DNA of 26,596 bases from Saccoglossus kowalevskii. Taxonomy: Eukaryota; Hemichordata; Enteropneusta; Harrimaniidae. Shown in pieces: positions 12,168-22,809 of this stretch. The notes under the pieces were generated by a model. It searched no databases, was not told the origin of the DNA, and was given only the letters and a program-made list of their open reading frames with translations. The position numbers and the translations under genes are program-made. Location: positions 48,973 to 75,568 of the forward strand of contig NW_003124399.1 of the NCBI RefSeq assembly GCF_000003605.2, in the 5' to 3' direction. Every line of letters starts with the position of its first letter. Position 1 is the stretch's first letter.

Positions 12168-12260
12168 ATGGGCCACGTCTGCACACCGCCCATTGTGTGA
12201 GTTCTGAGTTTGAACCCAATATTTGCAGTTTCCTCTAAGACAAAGTAGACGAGTGCTTCG
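12168..12260 (+). mobile_element. Possible tRNA-derived SINE relict
   Basis: GAGTTTGAACCC at 12206-12217 resembles a pol III B box, preceded by CACGTCTGCACACCGCC and a GTGTGAGTTCTGAG stretch arranged like the anticodon and variable arms of a tRNA. The A-box region is poorly preserved, and the rest of a SINE body cannot be delimited. It may be chance similarity. Confidence 0.3.
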
Positions 12261-12476
12261 TCTTTGATGATCAATAAAAGAGTTCTTAGACAATTTATGA
12301 GAATAATTATAAATAAAGGCATATAAAAGTTTCAGGAAGTCCTAAAACAATTTATGTGAAAAAAGAGATTTGATTTGAGAAAGCGAGTCAGACATGGAAA
12401 CAAGACAATTAGTGTCCTGCAATGCACCATTATGATTGGCCAAGAAGGAGGAGAGTTTTAAATTTATAAAATAGCT

Positions 12477-12500
12477 TATATATATAGTATATATATATAT
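12477..12500. repeat. Imperfect TA microsatellite
   Basis: A TA run interrupted once by AG, 24 bases long. Confidence 0.85.
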
Positions 12501-12544
12501 CACATGTCATATTGCTTGATTATGTCTAAATAAACATTGTGGTT

Positions 12545-12630
12545 TTCCACCAGTATTAACACTTGGCCTGCCTACTCCCTTTGGTAGTTCCACCAGTATT
12601 AACACTTCACCTGTTACACCCTTTGATATG
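12545..12630 (+). repeat. 43-bp tandem duplication
   Basis: TTCCACCAGTATTAACACTT begins at 12545 and again at 12588. The second halves are diverged but alignable (both contain a CCTG word and then CCCTTTG). Two copies only. Confidence 0.75.
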
Positions 12631-12865
12631 TCTGTGGAGGTCGTCAGCAGGTGATGAAATAATGAGATTGTCATTCAAAATAAACAAATTAATATGCTAT
12701 GACACTACAAATGTCTGAGAGCATGACTTGCATTACTAGTGTCTCCTGTCTCAATGTGATAAGCAATAAAGAAGTCAACTCGGGCTTTATTGGGTCTAAA
12801 GGTCAGCAGACTGACTATAAATCGAATGTGCACTGTGCATAGCAACCAAGGTGAAGATATAATTG

Positions 12866-12883
12866 ATTAGCATGTATGCTAAT
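12866..12883. promoter_or_regulatory. Octamer-like inverted dyad
   Basis: ATTAGCAT, GT, ATGCTAAT: two perfect 8-bp inverted halves separated by two bases. ATGCTAAT is one base from the POU octamer ATGCAAAT. Such dyads can bind POU dimers, but in AT-rich DNA this may be coincidence. Confidence 0.25.
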
Positions 12884-13433
12884 TGAAGAGCATCCTTTCA
12901 GGATATGTCAAAATATATAATACATACCTTGACATTCACATGAATTTGATACATACATGGTTAAATGTAAAATGAAAACATTTGGGGTATTTTGCAGTCC
13001 AATGAATTGCTACAGAACTTTGCTATAAAAAACGCTTGCTTGTACAAGATGGAGGCTCTTCCAGATTGTGTTTAACTATTGATATATACGATTGTTTGTA
13101 GAGTGAGATTGATGTATATTATCAAAAAAGCAATAATAAAAAAAGTAAAAAAAAAAAGTAAGTAAATAAAGTAACAAAATAACAATACTTGGATCCATAT
13201 CTAATTGTAATAGACAGAGAGACAGGAAATAAGTTATAAGAATGACAGGTACTCGGTACATCAAATTCTTGTAAATAGAGAAGTAATTTGAGAAAATATA
13301 TACATGCATCTGTTTGTACTGTTGATGGTTAGAAGTGATTATAACTGATAACAACTATAAAGGAATTCAATTTAAATGCTTTAAATTCTTGTTATTTTGC
13401 TGAATGAAATCTAAGGGTTCTCTCAAATAAATG

Positions 13434-13464
13434 CCCCCCCCCCCCCAAAAAAAAAAAAAAAAAA
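13434..13464. repeat. C13-A18 homopolymer junction
   Basis: Thirteen C are followed directly by eighteen A. On the minus strand this reads T18-G13. Length is likely to be variable and sequencing-error-prone. The G-run strand could form quadruplex-like structure. Confidence 0.95.
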
Positions 13465-14760
13465 CGCAGAGGTGTGCAAACTTATTTCCATAATGACATT
13501 GCAATTTTTCTATAGTGTTAAAAAACCCTACTTTTGCAGATATTTTGGATTTGAAAATAGCTAAATATTTGAGGTACATCAACAGAAAATCACAAATAAT
13601 AATTTAGCAGTTTCAGAAAATATCTCAAAAGTGTGGTAGTCACAACCATCTTTAGTACATGTTCATTGACTTATTGTGCATTCTCAAGTCATAGATGACT
13701 TAATAAGTCATTGCTCCGATTACAAGATCTCAATTTTAAATACAATTAAACACTTTTTAATGAAACTTGTAAAGACAATCAGACATGGTTCTAAGATTGA
13801 CAAACAGAGCGGTACTTTACAAACATGTTACGTCTTTCATCACACTGCACAATTCTGTTCCTATACTGACATAGAACTATGCAAAACTTGATACTGTTAT
13901 CATTAAAAATGTAGACCACCCTGACTTTTAAAATACTCACTGTAAAGATATCTTTAAGTAGTCTACAATCAATATATCAAATCCTCTGAAATCATTTTGG
14001 GACTTGATTATTCTGCTATTAATTTGAAATATAACCATGAGACCACATTGTATGTCCCTGCGCATCATCATAAAGTATGTAATTGTGGTGTGAAACCTGT
14101 AGGTGGAGGCTATTGACTCGTGACCAGTGATGATGTAATGTGACTCATAGCGCTAATGGAGTACATGTGACACTTAGTCTTTAACCTAATTCTTAATTAA
14201 TCTCCATAATTGTAGGAATGTGACAGGTTTGCTCATTGGTCTACACCTGTCACATGTCACCATCACATAATGCTTATTATATAATAATTAAAGATGAAAA
14301 TAATGCATCCGGGTATTCCCTACAAATGATCCAAGGCTCTTGGAGTCTGCTTGGAACATACCTGATTTTTGTTGCCATAGTAATTTGCATTTGTTTGCGC
14401 ATCTACATAATATATATCTCTTCCTCATCATTTTCAGCAGTGTCATCACCCCCTTTCACATATATAGCCTCCTCATCAATCCTCTTATTATACATTTGAC
14501 ACAAAAAACAATAGAATTTACCCTTCCGTAAAAAAAAACATCTGGAAGTATTCTAAAACGTTACGGATGTGTATGTATGTCTTGCTTATTTCGAAATTGT
14601 TTACTTCATATTCAAACACTGTCTTTTGTTTACTTCAGCGCTATCAGTGAATGATGAAATAGAATCCTGACCCTGAACACAAACACACAGCACAAAACTC
14701 TCTTCGATGCATTTTCGGGCTGTTACATTTCTCTTAAATTATTACTACAAACAGGGAAAT

Positions 14761-14878
14761 GATGTATAAAAAGGTTATCACAGGGATGCCATAAAGTATA
14801 CACTCAGGCGGTACAAGAACGCTTCAACCTCCACTACACTCAATCATTTACTATACTGCCTTTGTACATATAATAATT
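14761..14878. mobile_element. Foldback MITE-like element, family A, truncated copy
   Basis: It aligns co-linearly with the left arm and loop of the element at 7854-8011. Both start GATGTATA, continue with AAGGTTAT, then ATAAAGTATACACTCAGGCG corresponds to CTCAAAGTATGCGCTCAGAC. Near the end CTATACTGCCTTTGTACATA corresponds to CTGTACTGTCTTCATGCATA. After about 14872 the right arm is lost. The copy is heavily diverged, so it is older than the copy at 7854. Confidence 0.55.
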
Positions 14879-15558
14879 CAAAAATTTACAATATTTTCCC
14901 ATTCACTACATTTTATTTAACTTTTAAAAGTGATGTCAATTCAGGGATTGCGTTAACCCCATATTTTGCTTCCTGACCCAGTTTTTCAGGCAAGCTGGGG
15001 TCCAATCTCTACTAGTAATGAAGTTATCCAGGGTCAAAGTTCAATTTCTTAAAATTTTGTATGTGGTCATTATATTTCCTGATTATCGACTGGTGCTATT
15101 TTTTACTGTTTGTCATATATATATATATATCATGTATTTTTGTTATCGAAAAGAATTTGAAAATGCTGTCACTAACAAATTTATCGTCGCAAAACCACAG
15201 CCACTTGCTTACCTCCCTGGAGTCTACTTACTATAAGTACTTCTTTGTGTAGTATCATAATGTAATGCACATTGGGGAGAATGTTACTAAATATGTATTT
15301 TTCACTCTGTTCTGATGAAGTCTGAAAACAGGGACTTGTCATTTTGTTTCCATTATTCCGTAGTCATCTGTCAGTCTTTACTCAAATGCCAGTCTAGCAA
15401 GTTATAATTACTGTCTGCATGGAGCTAGAAAGGGAAGGAGAGAGGACACTGTTTAATCCTGTTTTAAGCTATTGACATAGCTTTGTTTTAGGCAGAATTA
15501 ATCCTATTAAAATAAGCCTTTTACACCATGATTGAGACCGCATATTTACTTATGCTAA
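14879..15558. other. AT-rich spacer with a short AT run
   Basis: No gene recognised. An (AT)8 run lies at 15115-15130. Confidence 0.6.
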
Positions 15559-15786
15559 TTGCTATGTTTCAAAATATTGCTGAACGAGAAAATATTTTTT
15601 GTCCATAAAAACGAATATGCAGAAGAAATAACAAACAATACATGTACGTGTTTTCTTCCAAGTGACGTCAGAGGTCATTCAGTGACCTTTGGCACCGGAA
15701 ACATTACAGTCCTGGATACGTTCTTAGCGAAGTCATGGCCATGTACTTGTCGTGTATGCGGAAAAGAACTCAATACTCAAAGCTAA
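15559..15786 (+). other. Weak candidate coding segment, probably not a gene
   Basis: This is a 75-codon open frame whose second half (from about 15655) is less AT-rich than its surroundings. It ends with a cysteine cluster, CTCRVCGKEL, resembling the first knuckle of a zinc finger, then a stop after 16 residues from the first cysteine. A pyrimidine-rich GTGTTTTCTTCCAAG ending at about 15662 could act as a splice acceptor, which would make 15663-15786 a short terminal exon. I recognise no family. The same bases hold the CRE and AGGTCA half-sites listed next, so a regulatory reading is at least as likely. Confidence 0.12.
15663..15688. promoter_or_regulatory. CRE palindrome next to an inverted AGGTCA pair
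   Basis: TGACGTCA, the full cAMP-response palindrome, lies at 15663-15670. One base later comes AGGTCA (15672-15677), a 5-base spacer, then TGACCT (15683-15688), an inverted pair of nuclear-receptor half-sites. The half-sites are perfect, but a spacing of five is not a standard inverted receptor element (estrogen-type elements use three). Binding is inferred from motif alone. Confidence 0.3.
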
Positions 15787-16357
15787 ATATTTTTCCCCAC
15801 GATTTCACTAAAAGATTTTAAAGTTTGTATTGGTTGCTTGAAAACAAGCAGTTATAGTGAGATATTTCTTTTTATTGTGTGCCGATGTGCATTCGTGAAA
15901 ATTAAGTTTGAAATCACGATAGCGTTACCATTTTTTACGTTTCCATTGTTTGTCGAGATGATGTCAAACTTGGCTAAAAGATTTTGTTTTACATGGATGT
16001 AAAATAGGTGATTGATGGGTGATTATGATTGATGGGTGTAGATAGGTTATTTTTCAGGTCATTGCGTGTAGAGCGAGAAAATGTACAATTCATAACAATG
16101 TTCTAGCAGCTCTGTTCGTTTTTTTTTTTACTGTAAATCGTTTATTTTTTAAACACAAGTTGTCGCCTATCCATGACCAATTTTATTAATTATAACATTT
16201 ATGTGATGAGAAGCTTTCACAATTGAATATTTCATTTCGCAATAATTATATATTTTATGATAGCTACTTTATTTTGTTTTTAAAGTATAACATGAAAATA
16301 AAAATTCCTATTTCATATAGCAATTTGATGTACCGGTAGTTGATAAAGTCTCCAAAC
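15787..16357. other. AT-rich spacer, no gene recognised
   Basis: It contains a direct doublet of GATTGATGGGTG near 16010-16038 and an ACTGTAAA word near 16130 of the kind that ends the MITE just downstream. Confidence 0.55.
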
Positions 16358-16487
16358 TTACTTTAAAGGGCTAATTATTCACTGGGTTTTGTTTATTTCA
16401 CGCTAAATTAAAGCCCAGTGAATATATGTTTGAAATGGTTAATCAGTGAAATTTAAACCCAGTAAAAATTAGACATTTTACAGTATA
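16358..16487. mobile_element. Mariner-type MITE, family B, short copy
   Basis: The left end (CTTTAAAGGGCTAATTATTC then ACTGGGTTT) and the right end (AAACCCAGTAAAAATT, AGACATTTTACAG) are inverted copies with several mismatches. Each end abuts a TA dinucleotide, as expected for Tc1/mariner-type insertion. An internal AAGCCCAGTGAATATA matches AATCCAGCGAATATA in the element at 23407, and both right ends finish TTTTACAGTA. It is non-coding and about 130 bp. Confidence 0.55.
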
Positions 16488-17637
16488 CGGATATTCATGA
16501 AGTCAGCCAACAAAAGATTAAACCCTGTTAATCTTGTTATAATGAAGGGGTCAATATCTAATGAGCAAATAAACTATAACTATCATAGAACAGGCAGAAA
16601 CAATAGTGTCCTCTCTCCTTTCCTTTCTAGCTCCATGCTGTCTGTATTTGTTAATTTGAGGACACAAAACCAGAAATGAAAAATTATCAAGGAAATTTCA
16701 TTGAGACAAAAAAAATTGCATGCACATAAAATCATTTTGGCTTTGTACAAAATTTAAATAAAATTAGACATAGTGTTTTTTGGAACAAAAATCTGTCAAA
16801 TGTCAACGAAAGGGAACACTAATCATAGTGCATTTGTATATACCATTATGAATTTCCTTCGTACCAACCTAAAACAAAATCAGGGAAGGTTACAACAATG
16901 GCAACCAGTCGGCCATTTTGAATTATGTGCATCCATCTTGTTTGATGTTCCTACAAAGTTTGCATAAAATCAGCCCAGGCATGCCTGAAAAACAGTTGAT
17001 AATACATTGAAATCTTGATATTTTGTGTTTTTATTTTTTTGGACAAAACTGGTTACCAGTGCATACATTGTACGTATACTATGACTTGTCTTTGTACCGG
17101 TCCAAACAGAGGCATGTTTGAGAAATGAAAAAGGACGCACACACACATGCACAGATGAACAGATGAACTGACCCCCAAGTTCCACAGGCCTGATAAATTT
17201 TTTGGTTGAAATATCTTCTTATTAATTATCTACTTTGCATACATAAACCTATTTTTATTAGCTTTTTCACATATATCCAAATAAGCACTCATCAGATTTC
17301 AAAATAACTTGATATATAGTTGTTCTGAGGTAATCCACAGAGGTGATTACTTTAGGGCAGAAACTGTGCATAATAATTACCTAATTTACATGAAAATTAG
17401 CCTATTTTCAGTTGTTCTACATATATCTCAAGTACACTTACCATCAGATTTCAATGAAACTTTCCACATATGATGCAAATTATTATCAATTTCCTTGCAT
17501 AAATTAGGCAATTTTCTGTTATCTCAACAAAATTGGTGCATAGATGCTCTAGAATGAATCACAGACAGCAAATCATAGATGTATATAATGAAATAAATTT
17601 ATTTTCTTCGCTTTAATAAAAGTTTTCTTTTATGAAC
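16488..17637. other. AT-rich spacer, no gene recognised
   Basis: No open frame exceeds 71 codons and none looks like a protein. No repeat structure was noticed. Confidence 0.6.
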
Positions 17638-17880
17638 ATCTATGCCATAGATCACATTACAGAGCTATATTATTCACCAGGCTTCTTGTTACAAAGGTTA
17701 AAGCGCGGTGGTCGTTGTGCAGCGAGTGTTCGAATTTCATGTAAATAAACAATGTATTTTACACGCGTTGTATACGTCGCTATGAGTCCCATATCGAACA
17801 GCATGTGGCGCGATGACTGCCACCCTTTAATCTTAAACTTTGAATTGATTTTAAATATTCCACATTCCTCCTTTACACAC
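17638..17880. other. CpG-denser segment of unknown nature
   Basis: Against an AT-rich, CpG-poor background this block has clustered CpGs (AGCGCGG, GTCGTTG, AGCGAG, ACACGCG, TACGTCGC, GGCGCG). GTGTTCGAATTTC at about 17727 resembles a pol III B box. The minus strand has a 70-codon open frame across most of it (17670-17882) with no motif I recognise. It could be a worn transposable element, a small regulatory island or a short exon; I cannot choose. Confidence 0.3.
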
Positions 17881-17922
17881 ATTGTACCATAGACCTCTCA
17901 TTCTAAGGTCTATGATTGTACC
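17881..17922. repeat. Tiny hairpin framed by 8-bp direct repeats
   Basis: ATTGTACC occurs at 17881-17888 and exactly again at 17915-17922. Between them a short palindrome pairs ATAGACCT with AGGTCTAT around an 8-9 base loop. The layout, direct repeat then inverted ends then direct repeat, is that of a minute transposon remnant with an 8-bp target-site duplication. At this size it can also be chance. Confidence 0.4.
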
Positions 17923-18902
17923 TTTAATACTGAGAGCACACAGGAGGTCTTTCTAAGGTTTTATTTGATTACAATTTGTTTTAAAGTCTTAACACTCAAG
18001 TGTGAATCTGTATATGTGTGTGCTACCAAAGCAAGATAAAGCACTGAAAGGTCAAACGATCAATCTTGTGTCAATTCATGTAGCATGTACCAAGAAAAAT
18101 GTTCGTATACATGTATAGAAATGAAAATAAATCAAATTAGCAACTGACAAAACCTTTAGCAAGTTAATCTCTGTCATAAGATCACTGCAGTAATATACTC
18201 CCATTGTGATAGTAATATCCTGATTCGTTCGTTATGTGGTTACTCAAAAGAATTCCAATTATCAGCTTTGCATACAATACATTTACAGGATTTTAGGATT
18301 GCTGTAATTGGTTTTAGATTAGACGACTAATTCCGTCTGGATAGAACTTCTGTAAATGCGTATAATTTATACTATGAATATTTAACCTGTATACTGGTGA
18401 ACCAAATTGGGCCTTGAAAAATGAAAAATAGAAATGACTGAAAATTGTTTTCACCTAGCCTAAAGTCTCTGAGACCTCTGAAAATGCCTAGACTTAATGG
18501 TTGGTTATCTTATTAGTCATGCAAATATATACATATTTTAAGCCAATTTAAACTGAAACAAATAAAATACTCATTAAATACCCAGTTTAAATTGTCCATA
18601 TTCCAACAACCATATCTGATATCTGACCGTAGTGCATTCATCATTTATTACCGACGACGCATATATTGTCAAGGTCTCAGAGTTTTACTTAATCCAGTCT
18701 GTATAGTTTGCCGGAAGGTAATCTCAGTTTTGAAAAGAAAGTAAATATAATTATCCTTTATTTGGTTACAACTGTTTACTTTTCTATGCATAGCATTTCT
18801 TGAAGGTCTGTGGCTTATTTTCTGTTCAACTTTATGCCCAGAAGACTTAGTCACCTTTAAATGATATGACTGAACTCTATGACTTCACTCTGACATTTGT
18901 GG
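17923..18902. other. AT-rich spacer, no gene recognised
   Basis: No gene, structured repeat or strong motif was seen. Confidence 0.6.
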
Positions 18903-20636
18903 GTATGGAAGTTATTTTCATGAGTGATATGGTGTTTCCTATGGCAGTATTTTCATGAGTGATATAGTGTTTCCTATGGCAGTATTTTCATGAGTGATAT
19001 GGTGTTTCCTATGGCAGTATTTTCATGAGTGATATGGTGTTCCTATGGCAGTATTTTCATGAGTGATATGGTGTACCTATGGCTATTTTTATGAGTGATA
19101 TGGTGTTTCCTATGGCAGTATTTTCATGAGTGATAAGGTGTTCCTATGGCAGTATTTTTATGAGTGATATGGTGTTCCTATGGCAGTATTTTCATAAGTG
19201 ATATGGTGTTCCTATGGCAGTATTTTCATAAGTGATATGGTGTTCCTATGGCAGTGTTTTCAACAGTGATATTGTGTTCTTATGGCAATATTTTCAACAG
19301 TGATATGATGTTCCTCTGGCAGTATTTTCAACAGTGATATGATGTTCCTATGGCAATATTTTCAACAGTGATATGGTGTTCCTATGGCAATATTTTCAAC
19401 AGTGATATGGTGTTCCTATGGCAGTATTTTCAACAGTGATATGGTGTTCCTATGGCAGTATTTTCAACAGTGATATTGTGTTCTTATGGCAGTAGTTTCA
19501 TGAGTGATATGGTGTTCCTATGGCAGTATTTTCACGAGTGATGTGGTGTTCCTATGGCAGTATTTTCAACAGTTGTATGGTGTTCCTATGGCAGTATTTT
19601 CAACAGTGATACAGTGTTCATATGGCTACTTTTATGAGTGATATGGTGTTGCCTGTGGCTATATTTTTATGAGTGATATGGTGTTTCTATGGCAGTATTT
19701 TTGTGAGTGATATGGTGTTTCTATGGCAGTATTTTTATGAGTGATATGGTGTTTCTTATGGCAGTATTTTCACGAGTGATATGTTTCTATGGCAGTATTT
19801 TTATGAGTGATATGGTGTTTCTTATGGCAGTATTTTCCTAAGTGATATTTTGTTCCTATGGCAGTAGTTTCATGAGTGATAAGGTGTTCCTATGGCAGTA
19901 TTTTCAACAGTGATATGATGTTCCTATGGCAATATTTTCAACAGTGATATGGTGTTCCTATGGCAGTATTTTCAACAGTGATATTGTGTTCTTATGGCAG
20001 TAGTTTCATGAGTGATATGGTGTTCCTATGGCAGTATTTTCACGAGTGATGTGGTGTTCCTATGGCAGTATTTTCAACAGTTGTATGGTGTTCCTATGGC
20101 TACTTTTATGAGTGATATGGTGTTGCCTGTGGCTATATTTTTATGAGTGATATGGTGTTCCTATGGCAGTATTTTCACGAGTGATATGGTGTTCCTATGG
20201 CAGTATTTTCAACAGTGATATAGTGTTCCTATGGCTACTTTTATGAGTGATATGGTGTTGCCTGTGGCTATATTTTTATGAGTGATATGGTGTTTCTATG
20301 GCAGTATTTTTGTGAGTGATATGGTATTTCTATGGCAGTATTTTTATGAGTGATATGGTGTTTCTTATGGCAGTATTTTCACGAGTGATATGTTTCTATG
20401 GCAGTATTTTTATGAGTGATATGGTGTTCCTATGGCAGTATTTTCATGAGTGATATGGTGTTCCTATGGCAGTATTTTCATAAGTGGTATGGTGTTCCTA
20501 TGGCAGTATTTTCAACTGTGATATGATGTTCCTATGGCAGTATTTTCATAAGTGGTATGGTGTTTCTATGGCAGTATTTTCAACTGTGATATGGTGTTTC
20601 CTATGGCTGTAGTTTCATGAGTCATGTGGTGTATCC
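18903..20636. repeat. Minisatellite 2: about 34-bp unit, about 50 copies
   Basis: The unit reads approximately TTTTCATGAGTGATATGG followed by TGTTCCTATGGCAGTA. Some units carry an extra T (GTTTCC, 35 bp). Variants at one site define subtypes: ATGAG at the start (18920-19185), ATAAG (about 19193-19250), AACAG (19258-19490), then mixed ATGAG, ACGAG and AACAG blocks. 19425-19592 is repeated identically at 19933-20100 (168 bp, offset 508). 19601-19819 is repeated at 20210-20428 (offset 609) with three substitutions. The unit is not a multiple of three, so no long open frame forms. The last copies (about 20600-20636) decay, and one of them reads ATGAGTCATG. Confidence 0.95.
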
Positions 20637-20668
20637 TACAACCATATAGTGTAGAGTTTGAAACTATG

Positions 20669-20690
20669 TGTGTGTGTGGGGGGGGGGGGG
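20669..20690 (+). repeat. (TG)n followed by G13
   Basis: TGTGTGTGTG runs straight into thirteen G just beyond the end of minisatellite 2. It is likely length-variable and able to form G-quadruplex or Z-DNA-like structure. Confidence 0.9.
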
Positions 20691-21580
20691 TGATATATTG
20701 TATCACAAGTCTTCTCATGGAAAACTTAGAATTACTGGCTTTGCCTGTAATTCACATGTATTATATACAATCTCTGCAAAAATTGAACAAACTATTGATA
20801 AAATATTCCCAGTAAAAAAACCTTGGAAGTCTTGATATATACTCTTGTACATATATCACAAGACCTATGTCAATGAGACATTGACACTACATTTAAATTG
20901 AATGTCAGATGAAACAACTGACTACTCAATCATTTTCCAGTGACTTGATAATCAGAACTGATGAATTCAACAAGATTTTCTTATGAGAGATGGTTACAAT
21001 ATTTGCTCCATTACAGTCACATATGCTTACGTAAAAGAGAGATGTCTGTCGATAGACAAAATAAGTCATATTTCATTGAATATGCATAAAATAAATGTAA
21101 TTTTTGGCTTATGTGCACTTCTATTGGACAAAGAGTACAAAGAGCAAATGTAATATTTAAATTTGTTATATGGGTCTGTGGCATACAAATGCCATTATAC
21201 ATTATTATTGTAAAATTACTTGAATCTGATGAGATCAAATTGTATTTATTTGAAAGCTTCAACTGTAAGTGGATGTTATTAATGTATATTCATGAAATGA
21301 ATAACAATTACTGCACAGGTCATTTTTTTTCTCTGATATTTACCACAATTGTTTGCCCCTTTCATGATTGTACATTGTATATAGTTATTATACATATTAA
21401 TAATACAATTTTGTACCACTGCTGAGCATGAGTCCCACCCAATGAGAATGTTCCCATAGCAACCATTTTTTATCTGAATGCAAGTGTGCAGGCAAGCTGA
21501 ATTTAATTGTATGAAACCAAAGTTTAACTGAAGTTGATCAAAGTTGAAGCTCTGTAGTTACGATAATGTGCCAGATAAAC
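20691..21580. other. AT-rich spacer, no gene recognised
   Basis: GTCAATG-AGA-CATTGAC (20869-20885) is a perfect 7-bp stem with a three-base loop. Open frames up to 104 codons cross the region without protein character. Confidence 0.55.
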
Positions 21581-21835
21581 AACCCCCATAGTGGTTGTCG
21601 CATCAGACTCGTGATCGGTAGACCCAAGTTCAAATCCTACCTTAGGCTGAACATTGAAAGGGTCGACCCCTACCCTAGGTGAGTGTGCCACAGACTCAAT
21701 GGGAAGGCCAATTCCACTGGCCGAGATTCATTCACTAGCGAATGCGACTTTGGGATAACCTTGGTTAAGGTCTGCAGGTGCTTGTGTTCGACCGAGCCTG
21801 GTTGACGCCAGGATAGCACAATAAATTGACATTTG
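21581..21835 (+). mobile_element. tRNA-derived SINE
   Basis: The head reads like a tRNA. TAGTGGTTGTCGC (21589-21601) fits a pol III A box, CAGACTCGTGATC an anticodon arm, and AGTTCAAATCC (21627-21637) the B box, at normal tRNA spacing. It is not a functional tRNA: the acceptor stem does not close and there is a long unrelated body. The body is GC-richer than the surroundings and includes the hairpin CCTGG-TTGACG-CCAGG (21797-21812). It also includes GCGACTTTGGGATAACC then AAGGTCTGC, faintly like the conserved V-domain of fish SINEs (TTTGGATAAAAGCGTCTGC from memory). The 3' end is not sharp: AATAAATTGACATTTGATAG near 21820-21840 may be the tail. The family is not identified. Confidence 0.75.
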
Positions 21836-22809
21836 ATAGAGAGATAGCCACACAGCCCTGTCATGTGTGTAGTCCCAAAACATGAATATGACCACTGTGG
21901 CATAGGAAACATATGTCAACACTAGCACTTGCAATTTGCACTTACAAAAAAAAAGTAAGAAGAGACAACAGTGACACTCAATCTCCAGAACTGTCGCCTG
22001 GCACAAAAACTTTTTTTTTTTAAATAAATAAAAAAAAGGATTCAAAAGCAGCATGGCGGCCATTTTGCATATACATATGTACATGTATGTGCATGCAGTT
22101 TACATGATGTAAGCGGAAACAGATGATAAACACGTGTATAGTTATGATTATTCCATTGATAAATATTGCATATAATGTATGATATTACATATACAGCTTT
22201 TCTATAAACAGAATAAGAGTTGCATGCACTCAAAAGCAGATTACAAATCTACACATCAACTTGCTCATAAACTTTGATGACTTGCAACATGTCTGTAAAA
22301 GTCACATGGTCATTTCACCATATTTGCAAGGAATGACCCCTTGAGTGCATCTTTAACTGCTATTGAGTTTCAAAAACAAGTATGAGTTGTCATTTCCATA
22401 AATTTTTTTAAAAAATAGGTAAAATATATTACATGTAATTCTGTTGTAGGAAACACTGACAGTTTTATATACCCATATTTGTGTACTAAATTCTCGCCTT
22501 ACATATACATATAGTGCCCGAAGACCTTATTTGATATGCAGACAGTCTGGCCTGCTGGCTACAAAGCTATACAAATTGCATTTCATTCTCCTATGTCGAC
22601 AGTTCACAGCATAAAGGTCAAATTGGATCTACCTAATGAATGACAATTTGATTGGGTAAATATGAGTGTAATTGTGTATGGGATAAAAAACCATATAAAG
22701 CATGATTGGTGTAATCAGGTTAGACTTTCGCTAATGAACATTTCTGTGCCAGTGTTGGTGATAGCACCATATTTGCCATTACCGGGAATAGTTATTCAGA
22801 AGATGAAGC
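21836..22809. other. AT-rich spacer, no gene recognised
   Basis: It includes a T10 run near 22011 followed by AAATAAATAAAAAAAA, possibly a retroelement tail. Overlapping minus-strand frames here have no protein features. Confidence 0.55.

Larger units (their letters stand above)
12631..14760. other. AT-rich stretch, no gene recognised
   Basis: There are no protein-like frames. It contains the octamer-like dyad at 12866-12883, a poly-A/AAGT-rich tract near 13125-13170 and the C/A mononucleotide junction at 13434-13464. Confidence 0.6.

Noticed and set aside
12545-12630. LTR retrotransposon end
   Set aside because: There is a 43-bp duplication only. I saw no TG...CA ends, primer-binding site, polypurine tract or second LTR.
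15311-15335. Hammerhead ribozyme core (CTGATGA ... GAAA)
   Set aside because: Only five bases separate the two boxes, so stem II cannot form. I could not find matching stem I and III arms.
21225-21260. Second hammerhead-like CTGATGA ... GAAA
   Set aside because: The bases next to both boxes do not pair to form stem II.
21581-21655. Functional tRNA gene
   Set aside because: The acceptor stem does not close, the arms are mismatched, and the sequence continues into a long SINE body.
21728-22084. 118-codon minus-strand open frame
   Set aside because: It overlaps the antisense of the SINE and poly-T derived lysine/phenylalanine runs, and has no recognisable domain.
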